Assembly: GCA_963205075.1 (NCBI GenBank)
Contig: CAUJIU010000061.1
Span: 1-44,878, forward strand
Length of the DNA stretch: 44,878 nt
Direction of reading: 5' to 3'
From: Pseudomonadota bacterium
Lineage (GTDB): Bacteria; Pseudomonadota; Alphaproteobacteria; Rhodobacterales; Rhodobacteraceae
This document shows positions 7,837 through 17,692 of this stretch, in pieces (within the stretch, counting starts at the first letter, position 1; each line of letters begins with the position of its first letter). A model generated the notes under the pieces. That model was not told the origin of the DNA. It worked only from the letters and a program-made list of their open reading frames with translations, and did not search any database. Made by a program: the position numbers and the translations under genes.

Positions 7837-8769
7837 TCAGTAGCCGCGCGAGCGGTCCACCAGATGCAGCAGCGGCTCGCCCGCCTCGCACCGGCGCACA
7901 TTCTCGGCAATGACCCGCGAGGCCGTGGCCGGCCGGGTCTCGGCGGCGATATGCGGGGTGACGGTGACGCGCGGATGCGCCCAATAGGGATGGTCGCGCG
8001 GCAGCGGCTCGATGCGGAACACATCCAGCGTCGCCTGTCCGATCTGGCCACTGTCGAGCGCGGCCAGAAGCGCCGCGTCATCGATCAGCGCCCCGCGCCC
8101 CGGATTGAGCACCGTTGCGCCCCTTGCGGGTAGGGCAAGGGTGCGGGCGTTGAGGATGTTCTCGGTCTGGCTGGTATGGGGCAGCAGCAGGATGATGATC
8201 TGCGCCCCGGTCAGGGCCTCGGTCAGTCCGGCCTCGCCGTGCAGGCAGCGTATGCCTTCGACGTCTTTTGGCCGCGCGCTCCAGCCGGTGACCGGAAAGC
8301 CCAGGCGCGCCAGAGCGGTGCCGCAGGCCCGGCCCAGCGCGCCGAACCCCAGCACGGTCACGGGGCGGTCAGCGGCCAGGCAGTGATCGGCCCTGAGCCA
8401 TGTGCCATCCTGCCCGAGAATGTAGCGGTCCAGATCGAGATGGGCGCGCAGGGTGTGGGCAACCACCCATTCCACCATGCCCTGTTCGAGGCCCGGATCG
8501 ACCAGCCGGGCAAAGGGCTGGGTCAGGGTCGGGTTGCCGACCACGGTCTCGACCCCGGCCCAGAGCCCCAGCACCGCCTTGCAGGCGGTAAAGGGCGCAA
8601 AGTCGCTGACCGGGCCGGTCGGGGCATGGACGATGTAGTCGACCTCGGCGGGCGGGTGATCGGTCGCCAGATCGACCTCCAGCCCCGCTTGTGCAAAGGC
8701 CCTGGTCAGGGCGGTCCGGTAGATGTCCCAGTGATCGGCCGGGCCGGCGAACAGAACCTTGGGGGTCAT
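7837..8769 (-). CDS. ghrA: Glyoxylate/hydroxypyruvate reductase A-type dehydrogenase
   Basis: D-2-hydroxyacid dehydrogenase of 310 residues, predicted to reduce glyoxylate and hydroxypyruvate with NAD(P)H in the cytoplasm. The Rossmann motif GFGALGRA is at 141-148. The catalytic triad of the family is visible as Arg225 (in NPGRG), Glu254 and His273 (TPHIAAET). The AGVET loop near 71-75 is typical of the GhrA subgroup. The start at 8769 is preferred because AGAGGTAA precedes it and because the nine upstream residues overlap rodA. It begins four bases after the rodA stop, so it is the last gene of the rod-shape operon, an unexpected metabolic passenger. Other 2-ketoacids could be the true substrate. 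Confidence 0.85.
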   Translation of the reverse strand: MTPKVLFAGPADHWDIYRTALTRAFAQAGLEVDLATDHPPAEVDYIVHAPTGPVSDFAPFTACKAVLGLWAGVETVVGNPTLTQPFARLVDPGLEQGMVEWVVAHTLRAHLDLDRYILGQDGTWLRADHCLAADRPVTVLGFGALGRACGTALARLGFPVTGWSARPKDVEGIRCLHGEAGLTEALTGAQIIILLLPHTSQTENILNARTLALPARGATVLNPGRGALIDDAALLAALDSGQIGQATLDVFRIEPLPRDHPYWAHPRVTVTPHIAAETRPATASRVIAENVRRCEAGEPLLHLVDRSRGY

Positions 8770-8773
8770 GGGA

Positions 8774-9913
8774 TTACCTCTGCCTGTGGACATGGGCGCT
8801 CTGCACCAGCCCGAATGCGCCCATCAGCACCAGCATGGCCGATCCGCCATAGCTGACCAATGGCAGGGGCACGCCGACCACCGGCGCCAGCCCCATCACC
8901 ATCGACATGTTGACGGCAAAGAACAGGAACAGGGTCGCCGCCACGCCAAGCGTGACCAGCGAGGCGAAGCGGTCCTTGTTCTGCAGGGCCGAGACGATAC
9001 AGAAGGCGATAATCAGCGTGTAGAGCGCCAGCAGCGTCGCCGCCCCGACGAAACCGAATTCCTCGGCCAGGGTGGTGAAGATGAAGTCGGTCTGCTTTTC
9101 GGGCAGGAAGTTCAGCCGCGACTGGGTGCCCTGCATGAAGCCCTTGCCGGTCCAGCCGCCCGAGCCGAGCGCGATCTTGGCCTGGGTGATGTGGTAGCCG
9201 GCCCCGAGCGGGTCGCTCGACGGGTCGAGAAAGGTGTCAATCCGGCGGAACTGATAGTCGTGCAGCAATTGCCAGGTGGTGCCCCGGCTTTCCAGAACCG
9301 TCGCCACCAGGCCAACCCCGCCAAGGATCACCGTGCCGAAATAGGCCCAGTGGACCCCGGCCAGAAACATGATGATGCCGCCGCCGAGGCTGAGCATGAT
9401 CGCGGTGCCAAGGTCCGGCTGGATCAGCACCAGCATCGTCGGCAGGCCGATCAGCACCAGCGGCGCCACCAGCCATTGCGGGCGGCTGACCCGGTCGACG
9501 GGCAGCCAGTCGTAATAGGCGGCAAGCACCATGACCAGCGCGATCTTCATCATCTCGGACGGTTGCAGCTGGATGAAACCCAGGTCGATCCAGCGCTGCG
9601 CGCCCATGCCGACCGAGCCGAAGAACTCGACCCCGATCAGCAGCGCGAGGCAGAACCCATAGGTCAGCACCGCCATGTTGCGCCAGAACCAGATCGGCAC
9701 CATCGCCACGGCGAACATCACCACCAGCGATACGCCGAAGCGCTTCATCTGCGGCGCCATCCAGGGCGTCGATGATCCCCCGGCCACCGAATAGAGCATC
9801 AGGAAGCCAAAGCTGGCCACGGCGATCAACAGCAGCACCAGCGGCCAGTTCAGGTACAGGACCTTGCGCAGGCCGGTGGGGACGAACTTGGTGTTGTATT
9901 CAAGATAGCTCAT
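8774..9913 (-). CDS. rodA: Rod-shape determining SEDS glycosyltransferase
   Basis: Peptidoglycan glycan polymerase of the elongasome, working with PBP2. The 379-residue protein is polytopic, with about ten membrane segments. SEDS features include a QPDLGTAI segment in the middle, GAGYHITQAKIALGSGGWTGKG, the FLPEKQTDFIFTTLAEEFGF block, and VGVPLPLVSYGGSAM near the C terminus. Together these are diagnostic of RodA/FtsW; the mreBCD-mrdA neighbourhood selects RodA. It starts four bases after the mrdA stop. Confidence 0.96.
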   Translation of the reverse strand: MSYLEYNTKFVPTGLRKVLYLNWPLVLLLIAVASFGFLMLYSVAGGSSTPWMAPQMKRFGVSLVVMFAVAMVPIWFWRNMAVLTYGFCLALLIGVEFFGSVGMGAQRWIDLGFIQLQPSEMMKIALVMVLAAYYDWLPVDRVSRPQWLVAPLVLIGLPTMLVLIQPDLGTAIMLSLGGGIIMFLAGVHWAYFGTVILGGVGLVATVLESRGTTWQLLHDYQFRRIDTFLDPSSDPLGAGYHITQAKIALGSGGWTGKGFMQGTQSRLNFLPEKQTDFIFTTLAEEFGFVGAATLLALYTLIIAFCIVSALQNKDRFASLVTLGVAATLFLFFAVNMSMVMGLAPVVGVPLPLVSYGGSAMLVLMGAFGLVQSAHVHRQR

Positions 9914-9917
9914 CGCC

Positions 9918-11858
9918 TCACGCCCGACTGCTGCTGGTCGACCCCGGCGGCACGCGGTCGCGGATGCGCTGCTGCTGGATCTCGATCTGCGGGCGCAGGT
10001 TGGACGGATAGGCGGTCAGCGGCGGCGGTCCGTCATAGAGCGCCTGCAACATGATGTCCCGCGCGATGGGGGCGGCGTTGGTCGAGCCGCCGCCGCCATG
10101 TTCCACCACCACCGCGACCGCGTATCTGGGCGCCTCGAGCGGGGCAAAACAGACGAACAGCGCGTGGTCGCGCCGCTCCCAGGGCAGGTCTTCGTTGCGG
10201 GTGATGCCCTGTTCGCGCTCTTCGGCGGTGATGCGCCGGACCTGGCTGGTGCCGGTCTTGCCCGCCATGCGGAATTCTTCGGTGGCGATGCGCGACCCGT
10301 AGGCGGTGCCGCGCTGGTGGTTGGACACATCGAACATGGCCTGCCGGATGCGGCGCAGGAAGTTTTCGTTATAGGGCAGCGGTTCGCCGCCGGTGCGCGG
10401 CTGCTCGGCGCCATCGATGGCGCGCACCAGCCGCGGCGTGACCGCGCGCCCGGTCGCCAACCGCGCGGTCATCACCGCCAGTTGCAGCGGCGAGGCCAGC
10501 ACATAGCCCTGTCCGATCGAGGCGTTGATGGTGTCGCCGATGCGCCAGTCCTCGCCCCGCACCTCCTGTTTCCAGGCGCGGTCGGGGGCCAGCCCGGCGG
10601 CAATGGCCGACATGGGCACGTCAAACCGGGTGCCCAGGCCAAAATCGCGGGCTACCCGGGCGATATTGTCGATGCCGACCCGCTGCGAGACCTCGTAATA
10701 GAACACGTCGCAGCTTTGCTTGAGGCTTTCGTGCAGCGTGACATTGCCATGCCCCCCGGCCTTCCAGCAATGAAAGCGGGTGCCCGAAACCTCGACATAG
10801 CCCTGGCAGCGGACCGTTTCCTCGGGGTCGAGCACCCCGGCTTCGAGCGCGGCGATGGCGGTCATCATCTTGAAGGTCGATCCGGGCGGATAGGTGCCCT
10901 GCACCGCCTTGGCCGCCAGCGGGCGGCGGATGTCTTCGTTCAGGGCTGCCCAGTCCGCCACCGAGATGCCGCGCACGAACAGGTTGGGGTCGAAGGAGGG
11001 GGCGTTGCCGATGGCGCGCAGGTCGCCGGTCTCGACATCGATGACCACGGCCGCCGCCGACTCGCCCTCGAGCCGCGCCTCGGTGTAGCTTTGCAGCCGC
11101 GCGTCGATGGTCAGCTGGATATCGGCGCCGGGCTCGCCCACATCGCGGCTCAGCTCGCGCATGGCGCGGCCGGCGGCATTGACCTCGACCTGCTTGGACC
11201 CGGCATGGCCACGCAGGGTGCGCTCGAACTTGTCCTCGACCCCGGTCTTGCCGATCTGGAAGCGGGGGATCTGCAGCAACGGGTCCTGATCGTCGATCCG
11301 GTTCAGGTCATAGTCCGAGACCGGGCCGACATAGCCGACGATATGGGCGAAATCGGCGCCCAGCGGATAGCGCCGCGACAGCCCGACCTCGGGGTTGATG
11401 CCGGGCAAGGCGGGGGCATTGATGGCGACGCGGCTGATCTCTTCCCAGGTCAGGCGCTCGGCCACCGTGACCGGCACGAAGGGGCTGTGACGCTCCAGGT
11501 CCTGCTTGGCGCGGGCGAGGTCTTCGGGCGAGATCGGCACGATCATCGCCAGCCGCCGCAGCGCCTCGTCAAGGTCGCCCAGATCCTCGCGCACCATCAC
11601 CACGCGGTAATTCTGCTCGTTATCGGCCAGGGTGACGCCGTTGCGGTCAAAGATCATGCCGCGCGCGGGGGGCAGGAGCCGGATGTTGATCCGGTTTTCT
11701 TCGGCCAGCAGGCGGAAATCGTCGGCCTGATCGACCTGCAGGCTGTGCATCCGGTAGACCAGAAGCCCCGCCATGCCGGCCTGGGCACCGCCCAGGACCA
11801 ATGCCCGGCGGGTGATGCCGCGTGCGCTGGCGGGATTGTCGCGGGCCGGGCGCCTCAT
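9918..11858 (-). CDS. mrdA: Peptidoglycan DD-transpeptidase PBP2
   Basis: Elongation-specific class B penicillin-binding protein that cross-links side-wall peptidoglycan. The 646-residue protein has one N-terminal membrane segment (about 20-38), a dimerisation domain with the LLPPARGMIFDRNG motif near 61-74, and a transpeptidase domain with Ser327-T-F-Lys330, S-C-D at 382-384 and K-T-G at 534-536. These are the three active-site motifs of PBP2. The start at 11858 is chosen because its ATG overlaps the mreD stop (ATGA, four bases) and because the 71 upstream residues are low-complexity read-through of mreD DNA. A C-terminal Gln/Arg/Ser-rich tail of about 40 residues follows the catalytic domain. 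Confidence 0.96.
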   Translation of the reverse strand: MRRPARDNPASARGITRRALVLGGAQAGMAGLLVYRMHSLQVDQADDFRLLAEENRINIRLLPPARGMIFDRNGVTLADNEQNYRVVMVREDLGDLDEALRRLAMIVPISPEDLARAKQDLERHSPFVPVTVAERLTWEEISRVAINAPALPGINPEVGLSRRYPLGADFAHIVGYVGPVSDYDLNRIDDQDPLLQIPRFQIGKTGVEDKFERTLRGHAGSKQVEVNAAGRAMRELSRDVGEPGADIQLTIDARLQSYTEARLEGESAAAVVIDVETGDLRAIGNAPSFDPNLFVRGISVADWAALNEDIRRPLAAKAVQGTYPPGSTFKMMTAIAALEAGVLDPEETVRCQGYVEVSGTRFHCWKAGGHGNVTLHESLKQSCDVFYYEVSQRVGIDNIARVARDFGLGTRFDVPMSAIAAGLAPDRAWKQEVRGEDWRIGDTINASIGQGYVLASPLQLAVMTARLATGRAVTPRLVRAIDGAEQPRTGGEPLPYNENFLRRIRQAMFDVSNHQRGTAYGSRIATEEFRMAGKTGTSQVRRITAEEREQGITRNEDLPWERRDHALFVCFAPLEAPRYAVAVVVEHGGGGSTNAAPIARDIMLQALYDGPPPLTAYPSNLRPQIEIQQQRIRDRVPPGSTSSSRA

Positions 11859-12394
11859 AGCCTCTTGCCCCGCCGGTCGATCTCGCCCAATGCCGGACGG
11901 CTGACCCCGAACAGCCAATGCGCCAGCGCAGCCACCAGCGGATAGGCCAGAATCGTCGCCGCCAGCTGCGAGAGGTGCAAGAGGCCCGGCGGCCGCGGCA
12001 CCAGCACGAGACCAAGCGCCATGCGATAGACCAGCGTCGCCACGATCAGGCCCACGCCAACCGTCAGCCATTCAAACAGAAAGGGCATGCCGCGCAGCTG
12101 GGTCGCCCGTCCGCGCAGCATCTCGGTCATCACGATGACCAGCGCCGCCCAGAGGCCCGGCGGGCGCTGGAAGATCAGGTCGCACAGCAGGAAGGTGGCG
12201 GCAATCAGCCAGACCGGCACGTAATCGGGCCGCCGGGTGACCCAGACCAGCGTGACGGCCATCACCAGGTCGGGGCCGGCCCAGCTTGGCGGCAGCGTGT
12301 CCAGCGGCAGGACGCCGACAAATATCAGCGCCGCCACCAGGGCGAGATATGCGGCGCGTCCGGCCCAGATATGCTTGTCGACCGCCTCAGCCAT
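11855..12394 (-). CDS. mreD: Rod-shape determining membrane protein MreD
   Basis: A 179-residue inner-membrane protein with about five hydrophobic segments. MreD sequences diverge strongly, so the call rests on size, the membrane profile, the DLIFQRPPGLWA motif (a D-x-x-x-x-P-x-G-loop typical of the family) and its exact place between mreC and mrdA. It overlaps mreC by eight bases and mrdA by four, consistent with tight coupled translation in the elongasome operon. Confidence 0.92.
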   Translation of the reverse strand: MAEAVDKHIWAGRAAYLALVAALIFVGVLPLDTLPPSWAGPDLVMAVTLVWVTRRPDYVPVWLIAATFLLCDLIFQRPPGLWAALVIVMTEMLRGRATQLRGMPFLFEWLTVGVGLIVATLVYRMALGLVLVPRPPGLLHLSQLAATILAYPLVAALAHWLFGVSRPALGEIDRRGKRL

Positions 12395-13319
12395 CCGATG
12401 CCTCCGCGGCGGCGGGCCCGCCCTCTGCGGGAAGGTCCGGAACCACGGGCGCCACCGGCACCAGCGGCAGGATCAACCCGCCCGCGTCGAGGATCCGCTC
12501 GGCCGGATGACTGCGCAGCACGCGCAGGAATTCAAGCCGCTCGTAATCGGCGGTCAGGCGCACGCGGTAGCGCCGGTCGCTGCCCAGCGCCACATGCCCG
12601 ACCAGCAGGTCGGCCGGAAACAACTCGCCATCGCCGGACGAGACCACGCGGTCGCCGGGGCGCACCAGATCGGGGTTTTCGATGAAGTCGATCGGCGGGC
12701 TGAGGCTGTTGTCGCCGGTCAGGATCGCGCGCAGACCGGAGGGCTGGATGACCACCGGGATCCGGCTGGTGGTGTCGGTCAGCAGCAGCACGCGGGCCGT
12801 ATCGCGCCCCACGCCGGAGATCCGCCCCACCAGCCCGATACCGTCCATCACCGGCCAGCCGTCGACGATGCCATCGGCGGTGCCGACATTGAGCAGCACC
12901 GATTGCCGGAAGGGCGAGCCGCTGTCGGTCAGCACCACGCCGGTCACGAAGGTCAGCTCCGGGTCCAGGCGGACATTGTTGAGGCCGAGGAGCTTGGCAT
13001 TTTCCTGTTCGAGTTGCAGCGCCGCCTCTTTCCACGCCTTCATCTGCTGCAACTCGCGCCGCAGGTCGCGGTTCTGTTCGGCCAGCCGCGCGTAGGACTG
13101 GAAATCGGCAACCAGGTTGGTGATGCCGGTCACCGGGGCCAGCGCCCATTCAAACGAGGGCACGATCCGGTCGATGACCGCGGCGCGGAACCGTTCGACC
13201 CTTGGGCTGTCGATCCGCCAGACGATGAACACCGCCACCATCAGCAGCACGAGCACCGACACCAGAAACCGCCGCAGCGGTCTGGCATAGTCTTCGCTGG
13301 ATGGCTTGTCGCGTGCCAA
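12387..13319 (-). CDS. mreC: Rod-shape determining protein MreC
   Basis: Membrane-anchored periplasmic scaffold that links MreB to PBP2 and RodA. The 310-residue protein has a short cytoplasmic N terminus, one membrane segment (about 18-35), a coiled coil near residues 75-110 (LAEQNRDLRRELQQMKAW...), then the beta-barrel MreC domain with the V-G-R-I-S-G and DTTSRIPVV segments. The last roughly 25 residues are rich in Pro, Val and Ala. It follows mreB by 49 bases and overlaps mreD by eight. Confidence 0.95.
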   Translation of the reverse strand: MARDKPSSEDYARPLRRFLVSVLVLLMVAVFIVWRIDSPRVERFRAAVIDRIVPSFEWALAPVTGITNLVADFQSYARLAEQNRDLRRELQQMKAWKEAALQLEQENAKLLGLNNVRLDPELTFVTGVVLTDSGSPFRQSVLLNVGTADGIVDGWPVMDGIGLVGRISGVGRDTARVLLLTDTTSRIPVVIQPSGLRAILTGDNSLSPPIDFIENPDLVRPGDRVVSSGDGELFPADLLVGHVALGSDRRYRVRLTADYERLEFLRVLRSHPAERILDAGGLILPLVPVAPVVPDLPAEGGPAAAEASDG

Positions 13320-13368
13320 TGGTCAGACCATCCCCAGTCAGGGTGCGCCGCAGGCCGAGGGCGGACCC

Positions 13369-14550
<1,182 letters not shown>

Positions 14551-14557
14551 TCAGGGG

Positions 14558-14586
14558 TTGACAGTCCGCAACGCGAGGCGTGAGGT
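14558..14586 (+). promoter_or_regulatory. Candidate sulP promoter
   Basis: A perfect TTGACA at 14558-14563 is followed after 17 bases by TGAGGT, a poor -10. The spacing and the position just upstream of the SulP gene make it plausible; the weak -10 keeps confidence low. Confidence 0.35.
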
Positions 14587-14607
14587 CTCGGCCAACCTCC
14601 AACTCTG

Positions 14608-15891
14608 TTGCTTTTGCCGAAGGGATTGATCTTGCGGCCGGTATTGTTGTCGTCGGTGCGTGGCTATGGCCGCGAGGATGCCATGGCGGATCTGCTGGCG
14701 GGGATCACCGTCGCCATGGTGGCGATTCCGCTCAGTCTGGCGATCGCCATCGCCTCGGGGGCTTCGCCGGGCCAGGGGCTGATCACCGCCATCGTCGCCG
14801 GTTTCCTGATATCGGCGCTGGGCGGCAGCACCGTCCAGATCGGCGGCCCGACCGGGGCATTCATCGTGGTGGTGGCGGGGGTCATCGCCGCGCATGGCAT
14901 CGACGGGCTGATAACCGCGACCTTCCTTGCCGGACTGATCCTGATTGCCGCGGGCCTGATGCGCGCGGGCAATCTGGTCGGGCTGGTGCCGGAATCGGTG
15001 ATCAACGGCTTTACCATCGGCATTGCCGCAATCATCGCCACCAGCCAGATCAAGGATCTGTTCGGCATGACGCTGGCCGCCGATGCACCCGATTTCCTCG
15101 AAAAGCTGCCGCTGCTGTGGCAGGGGCGCGGCACTGTCAGCCCGGCCGCCCTGGGGGTGGGCCTGTTGACGATCGCCCTGATCGTTGCCCTGCGCCGATG
15201 GGCGCCGCGCTGGCCGGGACTGATCGTCGCTGTCGCCCTGGGCTCGGCGCTCGCGGCCGTCTTGCCCGGAGTCGAGACCCTGGGCGATCGGTTCGGCGCG
15301 CTGCCTGACCGGCTGCCGATGCCGCGCCTGCCCGATCTGAGCCTGGAACAGCTGCGCGAGGTCTTTCCGGCCGCCTTCGTCATTGCCTTTCTGGCGGGCA
15401 TCGAATCGCTGCTGTCGGCGATCGTTGCGGACCGGATGACCGGCCGCCGCCACCGCTCCAACGCCGAGGTGCTGGCGCAGGGCACGGCCAACCTGGCCTC
15501 GGCGCTTTTTGGCGGGCTGCCGGCGACCGGCGCCATTGCGCGCACCGCCACCAATGTCCGCGCCGGCGGGCGCACACCGGTGGCCGGGATGATCCATGCC
15601 CTGGTGATCCTGCTGGTGATGATGCTGGCCGCGCCCATGGCGGTTCATCTGGCGATGCCGTCGCTGGCGGCCCTGCTGATGCTGACCGCCTGGAACATGT
15701 CGGAGCCGGCCAAGTGGGCCGGCTATCTGCGCAGCCGGCGGTCCGATCAGGTGCTGCTGATCCTGACGTTCCTGCTGACGCTGCTGGTCAGCCTGACGGT
15801 GGCCATCGGCGTGGGGGTCGGGCTTGGGCTGGCGCTGCGGCTGCGGCGGCGCGCCTCGGTCGAGCCGGACTGGGAGCCCGGCGACCGGTGA
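14608..15891 (+). CDS. SulP/SLC26 family anion transporter lacking STAS domain
   Basis: Inner-membrane anion permease of 427 residues; substrate could be sulfate, bicarbonate or a dicarboxylate. The ADLLAGITVAMVAIPLSLAIAIASG block near residue 27 is the SulP signature, followed by a second conserved segment GGSTVQIGGPTGAFIVV and about 12 membrane spans. The protein stops about 20 residues after the last span, so the cytoplasmic STAS domain of most SulP proteins is absent. No ATG lies at the expected start; the frame opens through several TTG codons (14608, 14614, 14626, 14632), with AAGGGA at about 14619-14624 best placed for 14632. The next ATG at 14683 would remove part of the conserved N terminus. 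It converges on leuA with 22 bases between stops. Confidence 0.85.
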   Translation: MLLPKGLILRPVLLSSVRGYGREDAMADLLAGITVAMVAIPLSLAIAIASGASPGQGLITAIVAGFLISALGGSTVQIGGPTGAFIVVVAGVIAAHGIDGLITATFLAGLILIAAGLMRAGNLVGLVPESVINGFTIGIAAIIATSQIKDLFGMTLAADAPDFLEKLPLLWQGRGTVSPAALGVGLLTIALIVALRRWAPRWPGLIVAVALGSALAAVLPGVETLGDRFGALPDRLPMPRLPDLSLEQLREVFPAAFVIAFLAGIESLLSAIVADRMTGRRHRSNAEVLAQGTANLASALFGGLPATGAIARTATNVRAGGRTPVAGMIHALVILLVMMLAAPMAVHLAMPSLAALLMLTAWNMSEPAKWAGYLRSRRSDQVLLILTFLLTLLVSLTVAIGVGVGLGLALRLRRRASVEPDWEPGDR

Positions 15892-15913
15892 GGGCCGCCG
15901 GGCGCGCAGCCGG

Positions 15914-17473
15914 TCAGTCGACGTCCTTGTAGCTCACGCCCTTGATGTCCTCGCCCGGGGCGGATCTTTCGCGCCGCACGATCAGACGGTTGAGCGCGTT
16001 GATATAGGCCTTGGCCGAGGCCACGACCGTATCGGTATCGGCCGATTGGCCGGTGGCGATATGGCCGCCCTCCTCCAGCCGCACGCTGACGGTGGCCTGC
16101 GCGTCGGTGCCCTCGGTCACGGCGTTGACCTGATAGAGCTGCAGCCGCGCCTTGTGCTTGAACAGCGCCTTGACGGCGTTGAAGGTCGCATCAACCGGGC
16201 CGTCGCCCTTGGCGGTGACGCTCTTGTCCACCCCGTCGATCTCGAGCACCAGTTCGGCGGTCTGCGGGCCACGGGTGCCACAGACCACCCGCAGGTCCTT
16301 GAGCCGCAGATAGTCGGCCACCGCGTCGTTCTGGCGCACCAGCGCGATCAGGTCGTCGTCATAGACTTCCTTCTTGCGGTCAGCGAGGTCCTTGAAGCGC
16401 ACGAACACATCGTTGAGCTGGTTGTCGGCCAGTTCGAACCCCAGTTCCTTGAGCTTGGCGCGCAAGGCGGCGCGCCCCGAATGCTTGCCCATCACCAGGC
16501 TGGTATCGGCCAGCCCGATATCGGTGGGCCGCATGATCTCGAACGTCTCGGCATTCTTGAGCATGCCGTCCTGATGGATGCCGCTTTCATGGGCAAAGGC
16601 GTTCTTGCCGACGATGGCCTTGTTGAACTGCACCGGAAAGCCCGAGACGGTGGCGACCCGGCGCGAGATGTTCATGATCTTGGTGGTGTCGATGCCGGTG
16701 GCATAGGGCATGATGTCGCCCCGCACCTTCAGCGCCATCACCACTTCTTCCAGCGCGGTATTGCCCGCCCGCTCGCCCAGGCCGTTGATCGTGCATTCGA
16801 TCTGCCGCGCCCCGCCCTCGACGGCGGCCAGCGCGTTGGCGGTCGCCATGCCGAGATCGTTGTGGCAATGGGTGGCAAAGACGATGCTGTCGGCGCCCGG
16901 AACCCGGTTGAGCAGCATCCGGATCAGGTCGGCGCTTTCGCGCGGCGCGGTGTAGCCCACGGTATCGGGGATGTTGATCGTGGTGGCCCCGGCCTTGATG
17001 GCAATCTCGACCACGCGGCACAGATAGTCGGTCTCGGTCCGGGTGGCGTCCATGGGCGACCATTGCACGTTGTCACACAGGTTGCGCGCATGGGTCACGG
17101 TGTCGTGGATGCGCTCGGCCATCTGGTCCATGTCCAGATTGGGAATGGCCCGGTGCAGCGGCGAGGTGCCGATGAAGGTGTGGATACGCGGTGACCGGGC
17201 CGATTTCACGGCCTCCCAGCAGCGGTCGATATCCTTGTAGTTGGCCCGCGCCAGGCCGCAGATCGTGGCGCTGGCGCTGCGCTGCGAAATCTCGCTGACG
17301 GCGCGGAAATCGCCCTCCGAGGCAATCGGAAAACCGGCCTCGATGATATCGACGCCCATCTCGTCGAGCAGTTCGGCGATCTCGAGCTTTTCCTCATGCG
17401 TCATGGTGGCGCCCGGCGATTGTTCGCCGTCGCGCAGGGTGGTGTCGAAAATCAACACGCGGTCTTTGGTCAT
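15914..17473 (-). CDS. leuA: 2-isopropylmalate synthase
   Basis: First committed enzyme of leucine biosynthesis, condensing acetyl-CoA with 2-oxoisovalerate. The 519-residue length is that of the long bacterial form with a C-terminal leucine-sensing regulatory domain. The TIM-barrel motifs are visible: DTTLRDGEQSPG with metal ligand Asp10, and THCHNDLG with His202 and His204. The C-terminal part (from about 395) has the regulatory-domain pattern AELVLEIDG and TVSVRLEEGG. AAAGGA precedes the ATG. Upstream lies a leucine-rich leader peptide with alternative hairpins (17504-17629), so transcription attenuation by charged tRNA-Leu is likely in addition to feedback inhibition. Confidence 0.97.
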   Translation of the reverse strand: MTKDRVLIFDTTLRDGEQSPGATMTHEEKLEIAELLDEMGVDIIEAGFPIASEGDFRAVSEISQRSASATICGLARANYKDIDRCWEAVKSARSPRIHTFIGTSPLHRAIPNLDMDQMAERIHDTVTHARNLCDNVQWSPMDATRTETDYLCRVVEIAIKAGATTINIPDTVGYTAPRESADLIRMLLNRVPGADSIVFATHCHNDLGMATANALAAVEGGARQIECTINGLGERAGNTALEEVVMALKVRGDIMPYATGIDTTKIMNISRRVATVSGFPVQFNKAIVGKNAFAHESGIHQDGMLKNAETFEIMRPTDIGLADTSLVMGKHSGRAALRAKLKELGFELADNQLNDVFVRFKDLADRKKEVYDDDLIALVRQNDAVADYLRLKDLRVVCGTRGPQTAELVLEIDGVDKSVTAKGDGPVDATFNAVKALFKHKARLQLYQVNAVTEGTDAQATVSVRLEEGGHIATGQSADTDTVVASAKAYINALNRLIVRRERSAPGEDIKGVSYKDVD

Positions 17474-17503
17474 CTCGGTGGTCCTTTGTCTTTCCCTAGC
17501 GGT

Positions 17504-17549
17504 TCGGCGCGTGTCCCATCTGAGCGGTCGCGCCGAGAGGCACGCTCAG
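17504..17549 (-). promoter_or_regulatory. Interleaved alternative hairpins of leu attenuator
   Basis: On the minus strand CTGAGCG (17549-17543) can pair with CGCTCAG (17526-17520). Alternatively TCGGCGCG (17536-17529) can pair with CGCGCCGA (17511-17504). The second pair's first strand lies in the loop of the first hairpin, so the two stems are interleaved and mutually exclusive as simple hairpins. The leader peptide's TGA (17548-17546) sits inside the first strand, so ribosome position would decide which forms. The second hairpin lacks a U run, so the terminating mechanism is not clear. Confidence 0.55.
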
Positions 17550-17629
17550 GGACGGCTAAGGAGAAGCAGCGCGAGCGGGCACAGGCCCCGGGGGGCCATG
17601 TCGCAGGACATATGTGCGTTGCTCGTCAT
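17546..17629 (-). CDS. Leucine-rich leader peptide upstream of leuA
   Basis: A 27-codon reading frame, MTSNAHMSCDMAPRGL then CPLALLLLSRP, ends 72 bases before leuA. Six of the twelve codons from 16 to 27's neighbourhood are leucine (CTG, CTC, CTG, CTT, CTC, CTT), including four in a row. This is the pattern of an attenuator leader peptide that senses charged tRNA-Leu. The frame ends within the first strand of one of two mutually exclusive hairpins. A TATAGT -10 element lies only eight bases before the ATG, so the transcript may be leaderless or nearly so at this frame, which would explain why no good ribosome site is seen. Leader-peptide control of leuA is known in proteobacteria; its use here is inference. 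Confidence 0.68.
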   Translation of the reverse strand: MTSNAHMSCDMAPRGLCPLALLLLSRP

Positions 17630-17637
17630 GGCGTCGG

Positions 17638-17643
17638 ACTATA
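17638..17643 (-). promoter_or_regulatory. -10 element of leu leader
   Basis: TATAGT on the minus strand (five of six to consensus), eight bases upstream of the leader peptide ATG. No good -35 is seen at 16-18 bases (CTTCCC or neighbours). Transcription would begin at or next to the leader start codon. Confidence 0.4.
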
Positions 17644-17692
17644 GCCGCGTTTTCAGGCATGGGAAGCCCGCAGGCCCAAATAAATCGCCCGC

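Noticed and set aside
10098..11945. Long plus-strand open frame opposite mrdA
   Set aside because: Antisense shadow of PBP2 with no recognisable domain or ribosome site.
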